Shown here one piece after another: positions 7,861 to 16,049 of a stretch of DNA of 64,000 bases. The notes under the pieces were generated by a model. It was not told the DNA's origin. It ran no database searches and saw only the letters and a list, made by a program, of their open reading frames with translations. The DNA is from Rhizobium tibeticum (lineage in GTDB: Bacteria; Pseudomonadota; Alphaproteobacteria; Rhizobiales; Rhizobiaceae). The number at the start of each line of letters is the position of its first letter. Position 1 is the first letter of the stretch. The DNA lies in contig NZ_FOCV01000011.1 of the NCBI RefSeq assembly GCF_900110205.1, forward strand, positions 1 to 64,000. The letters run 5' to 3'. The position numbers and the translations under genes were made by a program.

Positions 7861-8370
7861 TCAGACGTCAGCGGCAACCCGCATCGAGACAATCGAGTCC
7901 GGATCGACAACCGGCTCGCCCTTCTTGATCTTGTCGACGTTATCCATGCCTTCGATGACCTGGCCCCAGACGGAGTACTGTTTGTTCAGCCACGGAGCGT
8001 CCGTGAAGCAGATGAAGAACTGCGAGTTTGCCGAGTTCGGATTCTGCGAGCGTGCCATCGAGCACGTACCGCGAACGTGGCTGACCGCCGAGAACTCCGC
8101 CTTGAGGTCGGGCTTCTCAGAACCGCCCATGCCGGCGCGGCTGGGGTTGAAGCTATCGCCACCCTTCTTGCCGAACTTGACGTCGCCGGTCTGCGCCATG
8201 AAGTCGTTGATGACGCGATGGAAGACGACGCCGTCATAGGCCTTCTCGCGAGCGAGTTCCTTGATGCGGGCGACGTGTTCCGGTGCCACTTCCGGCAGCA
8301 GCTGGATGACAACGTTGCCCTTGGTGGTTTCCAGGATGACGGTGTTTTCGGGGTCCTTGATCTCGGCCAT
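7861..8370 (-). CDS. ppiB: Cytoplasmic cyclophilin-type peptidyl-prolyl isomerase
   Basis: The 169-residue protein has no signal peptide and carries the cyclophilin core: VVFHRVINDFMAQTGDVKFG with the catalytic-loop Arg, the segment RGTCSMARSQNPNSANSQFF, and APWLNKQYSVWGQV. It speeds cis-trans isomerisation of prolyl bonds in the cytoplasm. It is a paralogue of the exported cyclophilin encoded 26 bases upstream, and the two form a tandem pair usual in rhizobia. The ATG at 8370 follows a purine-rich AGAAGAA stretch. Confidence 0.94.
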   Translation of the reverse strand: MAEIKDPENTVILETTKGNVVIQLLPEVAPEHVARIKELAREKAYDGVVFHRVINDFMAQTGDVKFGKKGGDSFNPSRAGMGGSEKPDLKAEFSAVSHVRGTCSMARSQNPNSANSQFFICFTDAPWLNKQYSVWGQVIEGMDNVDKIKKGEPVVDPDSIVSMRVAADV

Positions 8371-8396
8371 TCTTCTTCTCCTATGTGTCTTGACGC

Positions 8397-8966
8397 TTAT
8401 TTCTTGCCGACGGTGACCTTGATCATCCGGTCGGGATTGCTGACTTCGCCATTCTGGCCTTCGCCGCGCTTGATCTTGTCGACGTTCTCCATGCCGGAAA
8501 CGACCTTACCGACGACCGTGTATTGGCCGTTGAGGAAAGAACCGTCAGCGAACATGATGAAGAACTGAGAATTTGCCGAGTTCGGATCCTGCGAACGGGC
8601 CATGCCGACCGTACCGCGAACGAAAGGCGTCTTCGAGAATTCAGCCGGCAGATCAGGCATATCGGACCCGCCGGTACCAGCGAGGCTGGCATCGAAGCCC
8701 TTTTCCATGTTGCCAAACTTCACGTCGCCGGTCTGGGCCATGAAGCCTTCGATGACGCGATGGAAGGCAACGTTGTCATACGCGCCCTTCTTAGCAAGCG
8801 CCTCGATCTGGGCAACATGCTTCGGAGCGACCTCGGGCATAAGCTGGATTACGACCGGGCCATTCTTCAGCTGGATCGTCAGCGTATCACCGGACTGTGC
8901 GAACGCGTCGCCGGCGAACGAGGCAAGATAAAGCACGCCTGCAAATGCGAGATAGAAAAGTTTCAT
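8397..8966 (-). CDS. ppiA: Exported cyclophilin-type peptidyl-prolyl isomerase
   Basis: The 189-residue product starts with a signal peptide (MKLFYLAFAGVLYLASFAGD, cleavage near AFAQ at residue 24), so it should act in the periplasm on prolyl bonds of exported proteins. The cyclophilin core follows: AFHRVIEGFMAQTGDVKFG, RGTVGMARSQDPNSANSQFF, and SFLNGQYTVVGKVVSGMENV. It lies between coaD and the cytoplasmic paralogue ppiB, in the same direction and with short gaps, so the three are probably cotranscribed. Confidence 0.94.
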   Translation of the reverse strand: MKLFYLAFAGVLYLASFAGDAFAQSGDTLTIQLKNGPVVIQLMPEVAPKHVAQIEALAKKGAYDNVAFHRVIEGFMAQTGDVKFGNMEKGFDASLAGTGGSDMPDLPAEFSKTPFVRGTVGMARSQDPNSANSQFFIMFADGSFLNGQYTVVGKVVSGMENVDKIKRGEGQNGEVSNPDRMIKVTVGKK

Positions 8967-8995
8967 GTTGGCTCCGTTGCGGCGACAAAGGTCGC

Positions 8996-9490
8996 CTAGG
9001 ATTTTCGCTTGGATTGAAGGGCCTTCAAGACCGGCGCCGGCACGAATGCACTGACGTCGCCTCCCATTGCCGCGATTTGCCTGACCAATGTGGCGGTTAT
9101 GGGCCGGGAGGCCGTTCCAGCCGGCAGGAAGATGGTCTGGATATCAGGCGCCATCTGCCGGTTCATGCCCGCCATCTGCATCTCGTAGTCGAGGTCGGTG
9201 CCGTCCCGCAGGCCGCGGATGAGCAGCGTCGCGCCGTGAGACCGCGCCGCGTCGACGACGAGATTGTCAAAGGCGACAACGGAGATATCGCCGGCTTTTT
9301 CAGGCAGTGCTTCCGCAAGCGAACGACGAATTAGATCCGCCTTCTCGTCAAAGGAAAAGAGCGGCGTCTTGCCGGGATGAAGGCCGATCGCAACGATAAC
9401 CTTGGATGCAACGCTCAGCGCCTGGACAAGCACATCCAGATGTCCGTTGGTGATCGGATCGAAAGACCCCGGATAAAAAGCTGTCGTCAT
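8996..9490 (-). CDS. coaD: Phosphopantetheine adenylyltransferase
   Basis: The 164-residue enzyme transfers AMP from ATP to 4'-phosphopantetheine, the penultimate step of coenzyme A synthesis. The nucleotidyltransferase signature [16 protein letters not shown] (with the TxGH variant NGHLD) is at the start, [20 protein letters not shown] is in the middle, and the end shows [20 protein letters not shown]. Length matches the family. It begins the minus-strand run coaD-ppiA-ppiB-queA-tgt, which is conserved near gyrA in rhizobia. Confidence 0.96.
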   Translation of the reverse strand: MTTAFYPGSFDPITNGHLDVLVQALSVASKVIVAIGLHPGKTPLFSFDEKADLIRRSLAEALPEKAGDISVVAFDNLVVDAARSHGATLLIRGLRDGTDLDYEMQMAGMNRQMAPDIQTIFLPAGTASRPITATLVRQIAAMGGDVSAFVPAPVLKALQSKRKS

Positions 9491-9568
9491 TGGCCTAGCC
9501 GTTTGTTTCGACGCCTTTTGTCATGGATAAAGCCTGCCCGCAAGTCATAGCCCATCACTGAACAGCCG

Positions 9569-9886
9569 ATGAACGCAGCATTCAAGGCGGCTTCAGGTGA
9601 GCTCACTATAACGAAGAGCGTCAATACCGATGTCATTCCGGCATCGGCCCTCCCCGGAACGCTCATGCTGATCATCCTCGTTGTTTTCGCTGTCCTCGTC
9701 TCTCTGCTCGCAGAATTTTTCTACGGCTACGTGCGAGATCTTCGAGATGCAAGTTGGGTGCGGCCAAGCGTGCGGGAACACTACACAATCGTGCGTGCGA
9801 CAGGAAACGTGGCGTTTAAATCGATTAAGGATTCTGAACGCCAGATGAACGAGGTATTCAAAGTCGCTTCAGATCGGCCTTGCTAA
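9569..9886 (+). CDS. Small single-span membrane protein, hypothetical
   Basis: The 105-residue frame contains one strong transmembrane segment (LPGTLMLIILVVFAVLVSLL) followed by a charged tail (FFYGYVRDLRDASWVRPSVR) that could lie on the cytoplasmic side. I do not recognise the family. The first ATG at 9569 has no clear ribosome site; ATG 9665 has GGAAC six bases before it and would give 73 residues, starting just before the membrane segment. It precedes two other small membrane-peptide genes. Whether it is expressed is uncertain. Confidence 0.35.
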   Translation: MNAAFKAASGELTITKSVNTDVIPASALPGTLMLIILVVFAVLVSLLAEFFYGYVRDLRDASWVRPSVREHYTIVRATGNVAFKSIKDSERQMNEVFKVASDRPC

Positions 9887-9904
9887 ACGACCGATCAATG
9901 CCCC

Positions 9905-9929
9905 GGAACCATTTTCGCACGCATGCGTT
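9905..9929 (+). promoter_or_regulatory. EcfG/RpoE2-type general-stress promoter
   Basis: GGAAC (9905-9909) and CGTT (9926-9929) are separated by exactly 16 bases, the consensus for the alphaproteobacterial general-stress sigma factor. The start of transcription would fall near 9937, about 35 bases before the ATG at 9973, so it fits the two-peptide operon that follows. Confidence 0.6.
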
Positions 9930-9972
9930 CACTCAACCAGCGTCACGCGATACGCCGCACAAGGAAAAAGAT

Positions 9973-10128
9973 ATGCCCAACAAGATTACCATGATTAATG
10001 CTGTTTGGATGGTAATGATGACTGGTATGCTTGCAGCGACTGTCGCGCTCTACGATCACAAAGTGGATGCGTCCAAGGTATATGGCCCCTATGCGTCGGC
10101 ACGCGCAGCGATAACGAGCCAATACTAA
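9973..10128 (+). CDS. Small membrane protein, probably general-stress controlled
   Basis: The 51-residue product starts at ATG 9973, preceded by AAGGA; a longer frame from 9880 runs through the promoter and is less likely. It has one hydrophobic segment (INAVWMVMMTGMLAATVALY) followed by a short polar tail (DHKVDASKVYGPYASARAAI). I do not know the family. It lies 44 bases after a GGAAC-N16-CGTT promoter and 33 bases before another small membrane gene, with a strong terminator after the pair, so it forms a compact stress operon. Coding status rests on context and ribosome site. Confidence 0.55.
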   Translation: MPNKITMINAVWMVMMTGMLAATVALYDHKVDASKVYGPYASARAAITSQY

Positions 10129-10161
10129 GGAACGTGAACGCAAAACCCAGGAGGATTGCTC

Positions 10162-10296
10162 ATGTTCACGATATTGACTGTGCTCACCGCCCTTATCAGC
10201 ATCATGTTTGTCGTGTCCGTTGCTTCCACCATCACCGCTCTTCGCCATGAAAGCGAAGACACGAAGAAGATCGATGGAAAGCACAGCTGGTTCTAA
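10162..10296 (+). CDS. 44-residue membrane peptide
   Basis: This short gene has a near-perfect ribosome site (GGAGGA at 10150-10155) before ATG 10162. The product is a single hydrophobic helix (MFTILTVLTALISIMFVVSV) followed by a charged end (TALRHESEDTKKIDGKHSWF) and a TAA at 10294-10296. It shares the general-stress promoter with the upstream small gene and is followed by a strong terminator at 10336. Function is unknown; it may associate with the inner membrane under stress. Confidence 0.6.
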   Translation: MFTILTVLTALISIMFVVSVASTITALRHESEDTKKIDGKHSWF

Positions 10297-10323
10297 CCGC
10301 TGTCGCCCTTCTGGGATTGAACG

Positions 10324-10855
10324 TCATAGCCATTGAAGGCCGGATGAACCGAGTTCGTCCGGCCTTTTTCCTGATCTAATGACGGTGCCAGCGATCTGCG
10401 TTCCACGATGTCCACGCGAGGTTTTGTAATCCTCGATGCGCCGCACCATCATGACGTCGTCGATCTCTCTGCTGTCATGCATAATACCGCCGGTACGTCC
10501 CGCCTCATGGAAGCCTTCGCGCTCATAAAACCGTATGGCAGCCATACTCTCACCGCTGACCGCGAGCTCCAGCTGCCGGATACCGTTCCCTCGAGCATAG
10601 TCCACCGTCGCATCCAACTGTGATTTGGCGCAGCCGCCGCCCCTTTCGCCGCGACACACAAAGACTATGATCAGCATTGCGCGGTGTGCCATCTTGCTGG
10701 CACGTTGCCGGCTCAGCCCCATAATGCCAAACAGGATCTGAAGCCACGGCACTGCTGGCAAAGGTCGCGGGCTCGGTCCGCAGCGCTTCCAGCCGAATAC
10801 GTTGGAAAATAGCAACGTCGTCAATACCGAGAAGCCGGATCAATCTGCTCTCCAT
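10324..10855 (-). pseudogene. GNAT acetyltransferase, frameshifted with internal deletion
   Basis: The N-terminal part starting at ATG 10855 (IRLLGIDDVAIFQRIRLEAL, EPATFASSA) fits the first strand and helix of a GNAT acetyltransferase. The C-terminal part (MGLSRQRASKMAHRAMLIIV, LDATVDYARGNGIRQLELAV, AAIRFYEREGFHEAGR, DDVMMVRRIE) is in another frame. Compared with family members about 40-50 residues are missing between the halves, near 10745-10775, together with a frame change. The second frame runs on to 10324, past the normal family end near 10430 and through the neighbouring terminator, so the original stop is also lost. The gene is dead. Confidence 0.75.
10336..10370 (+). terminator. Intrinsic terminator after the small-peptide operon
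   Basis: AAGGCCGGATGAA pairs with TTCGTCCGGCCTT (one T-G wobble) around a CCGAG loop and is followed by a T-run on the plus strand. It lies 40 bases after the 44-residue peptide gene. Confidence 0.8.
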
Positions 10856-10916
10856 TCGACTGCAGCGCTGCTAGTCGAGATGGTAGCGGCAGCGCCTCCG
10901 GGGTTCAGACAAAAAG

Positions 10917-10945
10917 AAAACCGGGCAGCGGAACTGCCCGGTTTT
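10917..10945 (-). terminator. gyrA: Intrinsic terminator of gyrA
   Basis: AAAACCGGGCAG and CTGCCCGGTTTT form a symmetric hairpin about 20 bases after the gyrA stop. On the minus strand it ends in a T-rich stretch, so it should terminate gyrA; because it is symmetric it may work on both strands. Confidence 0.8.
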
Positions 10946-10966
10946 CAAGGTCAGAATAACATCACA

Positions 10967-13750
10967 TCAAGCTTCTGTGTCAGGCACGTTTTCCGGGATC
11001 ACGGCAATGTCGTCACCGTTCTCGGCTACGTCTTCGGCCTCTTCTTCCGGCTCGCTGATGCGCTCGACCGATACGACTTTCTCATCCTTGGCAGTTGAGA
11101 AGATGGTAACGCCCTTCGTTGCCCGGCTCGCGACGCGGATACCGCCTACGGGGACGCGGATTAGCTGGCCGCCGTCCGATACCAGCATGATCTGGTCGCC
11201 GTCGTTGACCGGGAAGGCGGCCACAAGCTCGCCAATCTCGGTCGTCTTCGAGGTGTCGGTGGCGCGGATACCCTTGCCGCCGCGGCCGGAAATCCGGAAG
11301 TCGTAGGAAGAGGAGCGCTTTCCGAAGCCCTTTTCAGAAACTGTCAGGACGTACTGCTCGCGTGCTTTCAGTTCCTCATAGCGTTCGTCGCTCAGCTGAC
11401 CTTCCTCGGTCACTTCTTCGCCGACCAGCGAGATTTCTTCGGCGTCACCTGTCGTGAGGCGTCGCTCGCTTGCGGCTCGCTTCAGATAGGCTGCGCGCTC
11501 CCATGGCTCAGCGTCCACGTGTCCGACAATCGTCATCGAGATGATGCGGTCGCCGTCACCGAGGTTGATGCCGCGAACGCCGATCGAGTTGCGGCCGGCG
11601 AAGACGCGGACGTCATCGACGGGGAAGCGAATGCACTGGCCGAGCGCGGTCGTCAGAAGGACGTCGTCATGCTCTGTGCAGGTCTCGACGGAGAGGATTT
11701 CGTCGCCCTCCTCCTCGAGCTTCATCGCGATCTTGCCGTTGCGGTTGACCTGGACGAAGTCGGAAAGCTTGTTGCGCCGAACAGTCCCGCGCGTCGTCGA
11801 GAACATCACGTCGAGCTTGTCCCAGCTGTCCTCGTCCTCCGGCAACGGCAGGATGGTGGTGATGCGCTCGCCGGACTCCAGCGGCAGCATGTTGATCAGC
11901 GCCTTGCCGCGCGACGTCGGCGTGCCGATCGGCAGACGATAGACCTTCTCCTTGTAGACGATACCGCGCGAGGAGAAGAACAGAACCGGCGTATGCGTGT
12001 TGAGAACAAATAGCTGGCTAACAAAATCCGCGTCGCGCGTTGTCATGCCGGAACGGCCCTTGCCGCCACGGCGCTGGGCGCGATAGGTCGTCAGTGGCAC
12101 CCGCTTGATGTAGCCGAGATGCGAGACGGTCACGACCATGTCTTCACGGGCGATGAGATCCTCATCGTCCATCTCAAGACCGCCGTCCATGATCTCGGTG
12201 CGGCGCGGCGTGCCGAACTCGTCGCGAACGGCTGCAAGCTCGTCCTTAACGATCGTCTGGATACGGATCCGCGAAGACAGAATGTCCAGGTAGTCCTTGA
12301 TCTCTTCGCCGATTTTGTTGAGTTCGTCGCCGATTTCGTCGCGGCCGAGAGCGGTCAGACGGGCCAAACGCAACTCGAGGATGGCGCGCGCCTGCTCTTC
12401 CGAGAGGTTATACGTCATGTCCTCGTTGATGCGGTGACGCGGGTCATCGATCAGGCGGATCAGGCTTTCGACATCGGATGCCGGCCAGCGGCGCGTCATC
12501 AACTGCTCGCGCGCAGTCTGCGGGTCCGGCGCCTGCCGGATGACGCGGATGACTTCGTCAATGTTAGCAACGGCAATTGCCAAGCCGACCAAGACATGGG
12601 CCCGCTCGCGCGCCTTGCGCAATAGGAATTTCGTTCTCCGGCTAACAACTTCCTCGCGGAAGGAGACGAAGGCACGCAGCATATCGAGCAGTGTCAACTG
12701 TTCGGGCTTGCCGCCGTTCAGCGCCACCACGTTGCAGCCAAACGAGGTTTGCAGCGGCGTGTAGCGGTAGAGCTGGTTCAGGATGACGTCGGCATTAGCA
12801 TCGCGCTTCAGTTCGACGACGACGCGATAGCCCTGGCGGTCGGATTCATCGCGAAGGTCGGAGATGCCTTCGATGCGCTTGTCGCGCACCAGTTCGGCCA
12901 TCTTCTCGATCATCGTCGACTTGTTCACCTGATATGGGATCTCGGTGATAATGATCTGTTCGCGATCGCCGCGCATAGGCTCGATCGCGGCAACGCCACG
13001 CATGATCACCGAGCCGCGGCCGGTTTCATAAGCCGAGCGGATGCCGGCGCGGCCGAGGATCTTCGCGCCGGTTGGGAAGTCCGGACCCGGAATGATCTGC
13101 ATGATTTCGGGCAGTTCAATCGCCGGATTGTCGATCAGCGCGATACAGCCGTCGATGACTTCGGCTAGATTGTGCGGCGGAATGTTCGTCGCCATGCCGA
13201 CAGCGATGCCGCCTGCCCCGTTGACCAGAAGGTTCGGGAACTTCGCGGGAACGACAACTGGCTCCGAGAGCGTGCCGTCATAGTTGTCGCGAAAATCGAC
13301 CGTTTCCTTGTCGAGGTCGTCGAGCAGCGAGTGCGCTGCCTTTTCCAGACGGCATTCGGTGTAGCGTTCGGCCGCCGGCGGATCGCCGTCGACGGAGCCG
13401 AAATTACCCTGGCCGTCGATCAAGGGCAGGCGAAGAGACCAGTCCTGCGCCATGCGCGCCAGCGCGTCGTAAATCGCCGAGTTGCCGTGCGGATGGTATT
13501 TACCCATCACGTCCCCGGTAACGCGGGCGCACTTGACGTATTTCTTGTTCCAGTCGATGCCGAGTTCGGACATGCCGTAAAGGATGCGCCGGTGCACTGG
13601 CTTCAGGCCGTCGCGCACATCAGGCAGGGCGCGGCTCACGATAACGCTCATTGCGTAATCGAGATACGACCGCTGCATTTCCTCCATGATGGAGATGGGC
13701 TCGATGCCTGGCGGGAGCTTCCCGCCGCCGGGGGGTGTTTGCTCAGTCAA
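10967..13750 (-). CDS. gyrA: DNA gyrase subunit A
   Basis: The 927-residue subunit cuts and rejoins DNA during negative supercoiling as part of the GyrA2GyrB2 complex. The catalytic tyrosine lies in AAERYTE. The quinolone-pocket segment reads [17 protein letters not shown], so the positions equal to E. coli Ser83 and Asp87 are unchanged Ser and Asp while Asp82 is Asn. The GyrA box QRRGGKG, which defines gyrase rather than topoisomerase IV, is present at about residues 559-565. The C-terminal beta-pinwheel and acidic tail ([15 protein letters not shown]) complete it. It is transcribed alone, with a strong terminator downstream. Confidence 0.98.
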   Translation of the reverse strand: MTEQTPPGGGKLPPGIEPISIMEEMQRSYLDYAMSVIVSRALPDVRDGLKPVHRRILYGMSELGIDWNKKYVKCARVTGDVMGKYHPHGNSAIYDALARMAQDWSLRLPLIDGQGNFGSVDGDPPAAERYTECRLEKAAHSLLDDLDKETVDFRDNYDGTLSEPVVVPAKFPNLLVNGAGGIAVGMATNIPPHNLAEVIDGCIALIDNPAIELPEIMQIIPGPDFPTGAKILGRAGIRSAYETGRGSVIMRGVAAIEPMRGDREQIIITEIPYQVNKSTMIEKMAELVRDKRIEGISDLRDESDRQGYRVVVELKRDANADVILNQLYRYTPLQTSFGCNVVALNGGKPEQLTLLDMLRAFVSFREEVVSRRTKFLLRKARERAHVLVGLAIAVANIDEVIRVIRQAPDPQTAREQLMTRRWPASDVESLIRLIDDPRHRINEDMTYNLSEEQARAILELRLARLTALGRDEIGDELNKIGEEIKDYLDILSSRIRIQTIVKDELAAVRDEFGTPRRTEIMDGGLEMDDEDLIAREDMVVTVSHLGYIKRVPLTTYRAQRRGGKGRSGMTTRDADFVSQLFVLNTHTPVLFFSSRGIVYKEKVYRLPIGTPTSRGKALINMLPLESGERITTILPLPEDEDSWDKLDVMFSTTRGTVRRNKLSDFVQVNRNGKIAMKLEEEGDEILSVETCTEHDDVLLTTALGQCIRFPVDDVRVFAGRNSIGVRGINLGDGDRIISMTIVGHVDAEPWERAAYLKRAASERRLTTGDAEEISLVGEEVTEEGQLSDERYEELKAREQYVLTVSEKGFGKRSSSYDFRISGRGGKGIRATDTSKTTEIGELVAAFPVNDGDQIMLVSDGGQLIRVPVGGIRVASRATKGVTIFSTAKDEKVVSVERISEPEEEAEDVAENGDDIAVIPENVPDTEA

Positions 13751-13785
13751 AACGGATCACGATCTCTTCTAGAATCACTTGAAGA

Positions 13786-13815
13786 TTTATAGCGGAAAGG
13801 CTGTTCTTAAGCCAA
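13786..13815 (-). promoter_or_regulatory. gyrA: Possible housekeeping promoter of gyrA
   Basis: On the minus strand TTGGCT (13810-13815) and TATAAA (13786-13791) are 18 bases apart, a fair sigma-70 match, about 35 bases before the gyrA ATG. Assignment is by sequence only. Confidence 0.4.
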
Positions 13816-13975
13816 TTTTGGCGAGGGTTTTGAACAGTCTTTTGCGGTGTTATGAGGGCAATCTGGTCTTATAACGCCGCCATTTACGCCATCAAGGCAG
13901 CGCCATTTGCCAAATTGATTTCTCCGCATCACAATCGCCCAAAACGAAGCGTTTATATGGGCTCATGGAGAGACA

Positions 13976-14617
13976 ATGGCAAGCGCCGACCAATTGATCA
14001 ACGCTTTTACGACGCTGCTTGTCACGATCGATCCGCCCGGCCTCGCACCGATCTTTCTCGGGCTCACCACCGGCATGAGCCGTAGTCAGCGAAAGCAGGT
14101 GGCGCTGCGAGGCTCGATCATCGCCTTTGTCATTCTCGCCGTCTTCGCCCTGTTCGGGGCCAGCGTGCTCGGGGTGCTTGGCATATCGATCGGAGCCTTC
14201 CGCATCGCCGGTGGTCTCCTGTTGTTTTGGATCGCGTTTGAAATGGTGTTCGAGAAGCGACAGGACCGCAAGGAGAAAACGAGCACGGCGGCGATCACCG
14301 TCGATCACATCCATAATATTTCGGTCTTTCCGTTGGCGATTCCTCTGATCGCCGGACCTGGCGCCATTTCGGCAACGATCCTGATTGCCGGGTCGATGCA
14401 GGGCTCACTCGAGCGTGCGCAATTGATCGTCGTCATTGCGTCGAGCTTGCTGCTGCTGTTTCTCGCACTGCTCATCGCCGACAGGCTCGATCGCTTCCTC
14501 GGCGTTACGGGGCGCGCAATTCTGACGCGCCTTCTCGGGGTTATCCTGGCTGCGCTGGCCACGCAGTTCGTCGTCGATGGTTTGAAATCCACGCTGGGGA
14601 CGATGCCTGCTGGCTAG
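13976..14617 (+). CDS. MarC family integral membrane protein
   Basis: The 213-residue protein has six predicted membrane segments and the MarC/NAAT family marks: LLVTIDPPGLAPIFLGLT near residue 14, an amphipathic loop with many Arg and Lys near 80-95, FPLAIPLIAGPGAISATI near 120, and a hydrophobic C-terminus. MarC proteins were once linked to antibiotic resistance but this has not held up, and the function stays unknown; some relatives export neutral amino acids. The ATG follows GGAGAG. It stands alone, divergent from gyrA. Confidence 0.87.
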   Translation: MASADQLINAFTTLLVTIDPPGLAPIFLGLTTGMSRSQRKQVALRGSIIAFVILAVFALFGASVLGVLGISIGAFRIAGGLLLFWIAFEMVFEKRQDRKEKTSTAAITVDHIHNISVFPLAIPLIAGPGAISATILIAGSMQGSLERAQLIVVIASSLLLLFLALLIADRLDRFLGVTGRAILTRLLGVILAALATQFVVDGLKSTLGTMPAG

Positions 14618-14635
14618 ATCAAAACGCGCTACGAG

Positions 14636-15013
14636 CTACGAGCCTTTCGGACCTGAGGTGGCAGGGTTTCGCGCGACATCTCTATGCCTGCAGCAAGCGC
14701 GTTTGGGCTTCCACTTTCGTCCCGCGGCGTTCTCAAATATCTGGTCGAGGAAGCGCCTTGTCGCCTCGCGCGCACGGATAGACTTGAATTCGGCCCAGAG
14801 CTTCCGCAAGTGGTCTTCACTTAGGCGGTCGAGATCCACGCCGAGCTCTAATAAATCCTCGCTGACCATTCGCCGCGCTGCGCTAGTCGTGAGCAATCCA
14901 AACTGCGAAGCTATCTTCTCATCACACGAATATCGTGCTGGCCTGACAATTTGGAAACCTGCCGTGCCTCTCCTTTCGGAGCGGGAAGCGCTGCCACTTT
15001 GAGCAGAGGCCAC
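14636..15013 (-). CDS. Hypothetical protein, doubtful
   Basis: The 125-residue frame has a plausible helical core (MVSEDLLELGVDLDRLSEDH, LRKLWAEFKSIRAREATRRF) with a codon pattern like coding DNA, but both ends are low-complexity and Arg-rich. I recognise no family. A shorter start at ATG of MVSEDLL would keep only the helical core. It converges with the MarC gene, ending 18 bases after its stop. It may be a small real gene or a remnant. Confidence 0.35.
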   Translation of the reverse strand: MASAQSGSASRSERRGTAGFQIVRPARYSCDEKIASQFGLLTTSAARRMVSEDLLELGVDLDRLSEDHLRKLWAEFKSIRAREATRRFLDQIFENAAGRKWKPKRACCRHRDVARNPATSGPKGS

Positions 15014-15278
15014 AATATCTGCGGCTTGTTAGCTCATTCGGCTAAGTCGCAGAAAATAAATCACTTTGTTGCAACGATCGGAGGTCCAGTTGGGGCGCGG
15101 ACATCGCGTTTGTGCCCGCCTGGTCCACCACCCGACAGCAATGACAATTTCTGCTGGCGGAAGCGTATCGGACCTTCAATGTGTAAACAACCCGTGCGTC
15201 ACGTGGCCCTGAGATCAAAAGGCAGACGGCGCACCTTGCGGCACGCCGTCCAGCTGATGTCGTACAGGATGCCTGCGA

Positions 15279-15800
15279 TCAGAACGGGATATCGTCGTCG
15301 AGATCGCGCGAAAAGTTTCCACCGCTACCACCGCCGCTGCTGCGGCCAGACGATTGCGAGGGCGCACCGTAATCGTCGCCGCCGCCGAAATCACCGCCGC
15401 CGGCATTGCTGCCACGACCGCCGCCGAAGCCCGAGCCGCCGCCTTCACCGCGACCGTCAAGCATTGTCAGGGTCGAGCCGAAGCCCTGCAGCACCACTTC
15501 CGTCGAATAGCGGTCCTGGCCCTGCTGGTCCTGCCACTTGCGGGTCTGCAGCGCGCCCTCGATGTAGAGCTTGGCGCCCTTCTTCACATACTGCTCGACG
15601 ACCTTGCAGAGGCCCTCATTGAAGACCACGACCGTATGCCATTCCGTCTTCTCGCGGCGTTCGCCGGAGTTGCGGTCACGCCAGGTCTCGGACGTTGCGA
15701 TGCGAAGGTTGGCGATCGGCCGGCCATCCTGGGTCCGCCGGATTTCGGGATCAGCGCCCACGTTTCCGATCAGAATTACCTTGTTTACGCTGCCAGCCAT
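15279..15800 (-). CDS. ssb: Single-stranded DNA-binding protein
   Basis: The 173-residue protein has an N-terminal OB fold ([40 protein letters not shown]), a Gly/Ser/Asn-rich flexible linker from about residue 120, and the conserved acidic tip DDDIPF that binds partner proteins. It coats single-stranded DNA in replication, repair and recombination. It is divergent from uvrA and the SOS box at 15913-15927 lies in the shared intergenic region, so both genes may be under LexA, as in other bacteria. Confidence 0.97.
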   Translation of the reverse strand: MAGSVNKVILIGNVGADPEIRRTQDGRPIANLRIATSETWRDRNSGERREKTEWHTVVVFNEGLCKVVEQYVKKGAKLYIEGALQTRKWQDQQGQDRYSTEVVLQGFGSTLTMLDGRGEGGGSGFGGGRGSNAGGGDFGGGDDYGAPSQSSGRSSGGGSGGNFSRDLDDDIPF

Positions 15801-15912
15801 ACTTTCACCTTACCTGCCGCCCTGCCCGGCGGCGCTTGAACCAATCGGTGCACCTTAAACCATAGAGCGCCGGCGATGGGCGTCCATCCCCGGTTCATCC
15901 ACAAGGAATTTT

Positions 15913-15927
15913 GTTCTTTATTTGTTC
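15913..15927. promoter_or_regulatory. LexA (SOS) box between ssb and uvrA
   Basis: GTTC-TTTATTT-GTTC matches exactly the alphaproteobacterial LexA direct-repeat operator GTTC-N7-GTTC. It lies 137 bases before the uvrA ATG and 113 bases before the ssb ATG, in a position to repress either or both promoters. Confidence 0.85.
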
Positions 15928-16049
15928 TAGTTTATCCCTATGATCCTGTCAACCGAATCGAAAACCTTGCGGCGGACGGACATTCAGCCTCGACTCGCCA
16001 GCCGGCATCACTAAATAAGGGGCTTGTTCCAGCACAGAAGCAGAAGACG

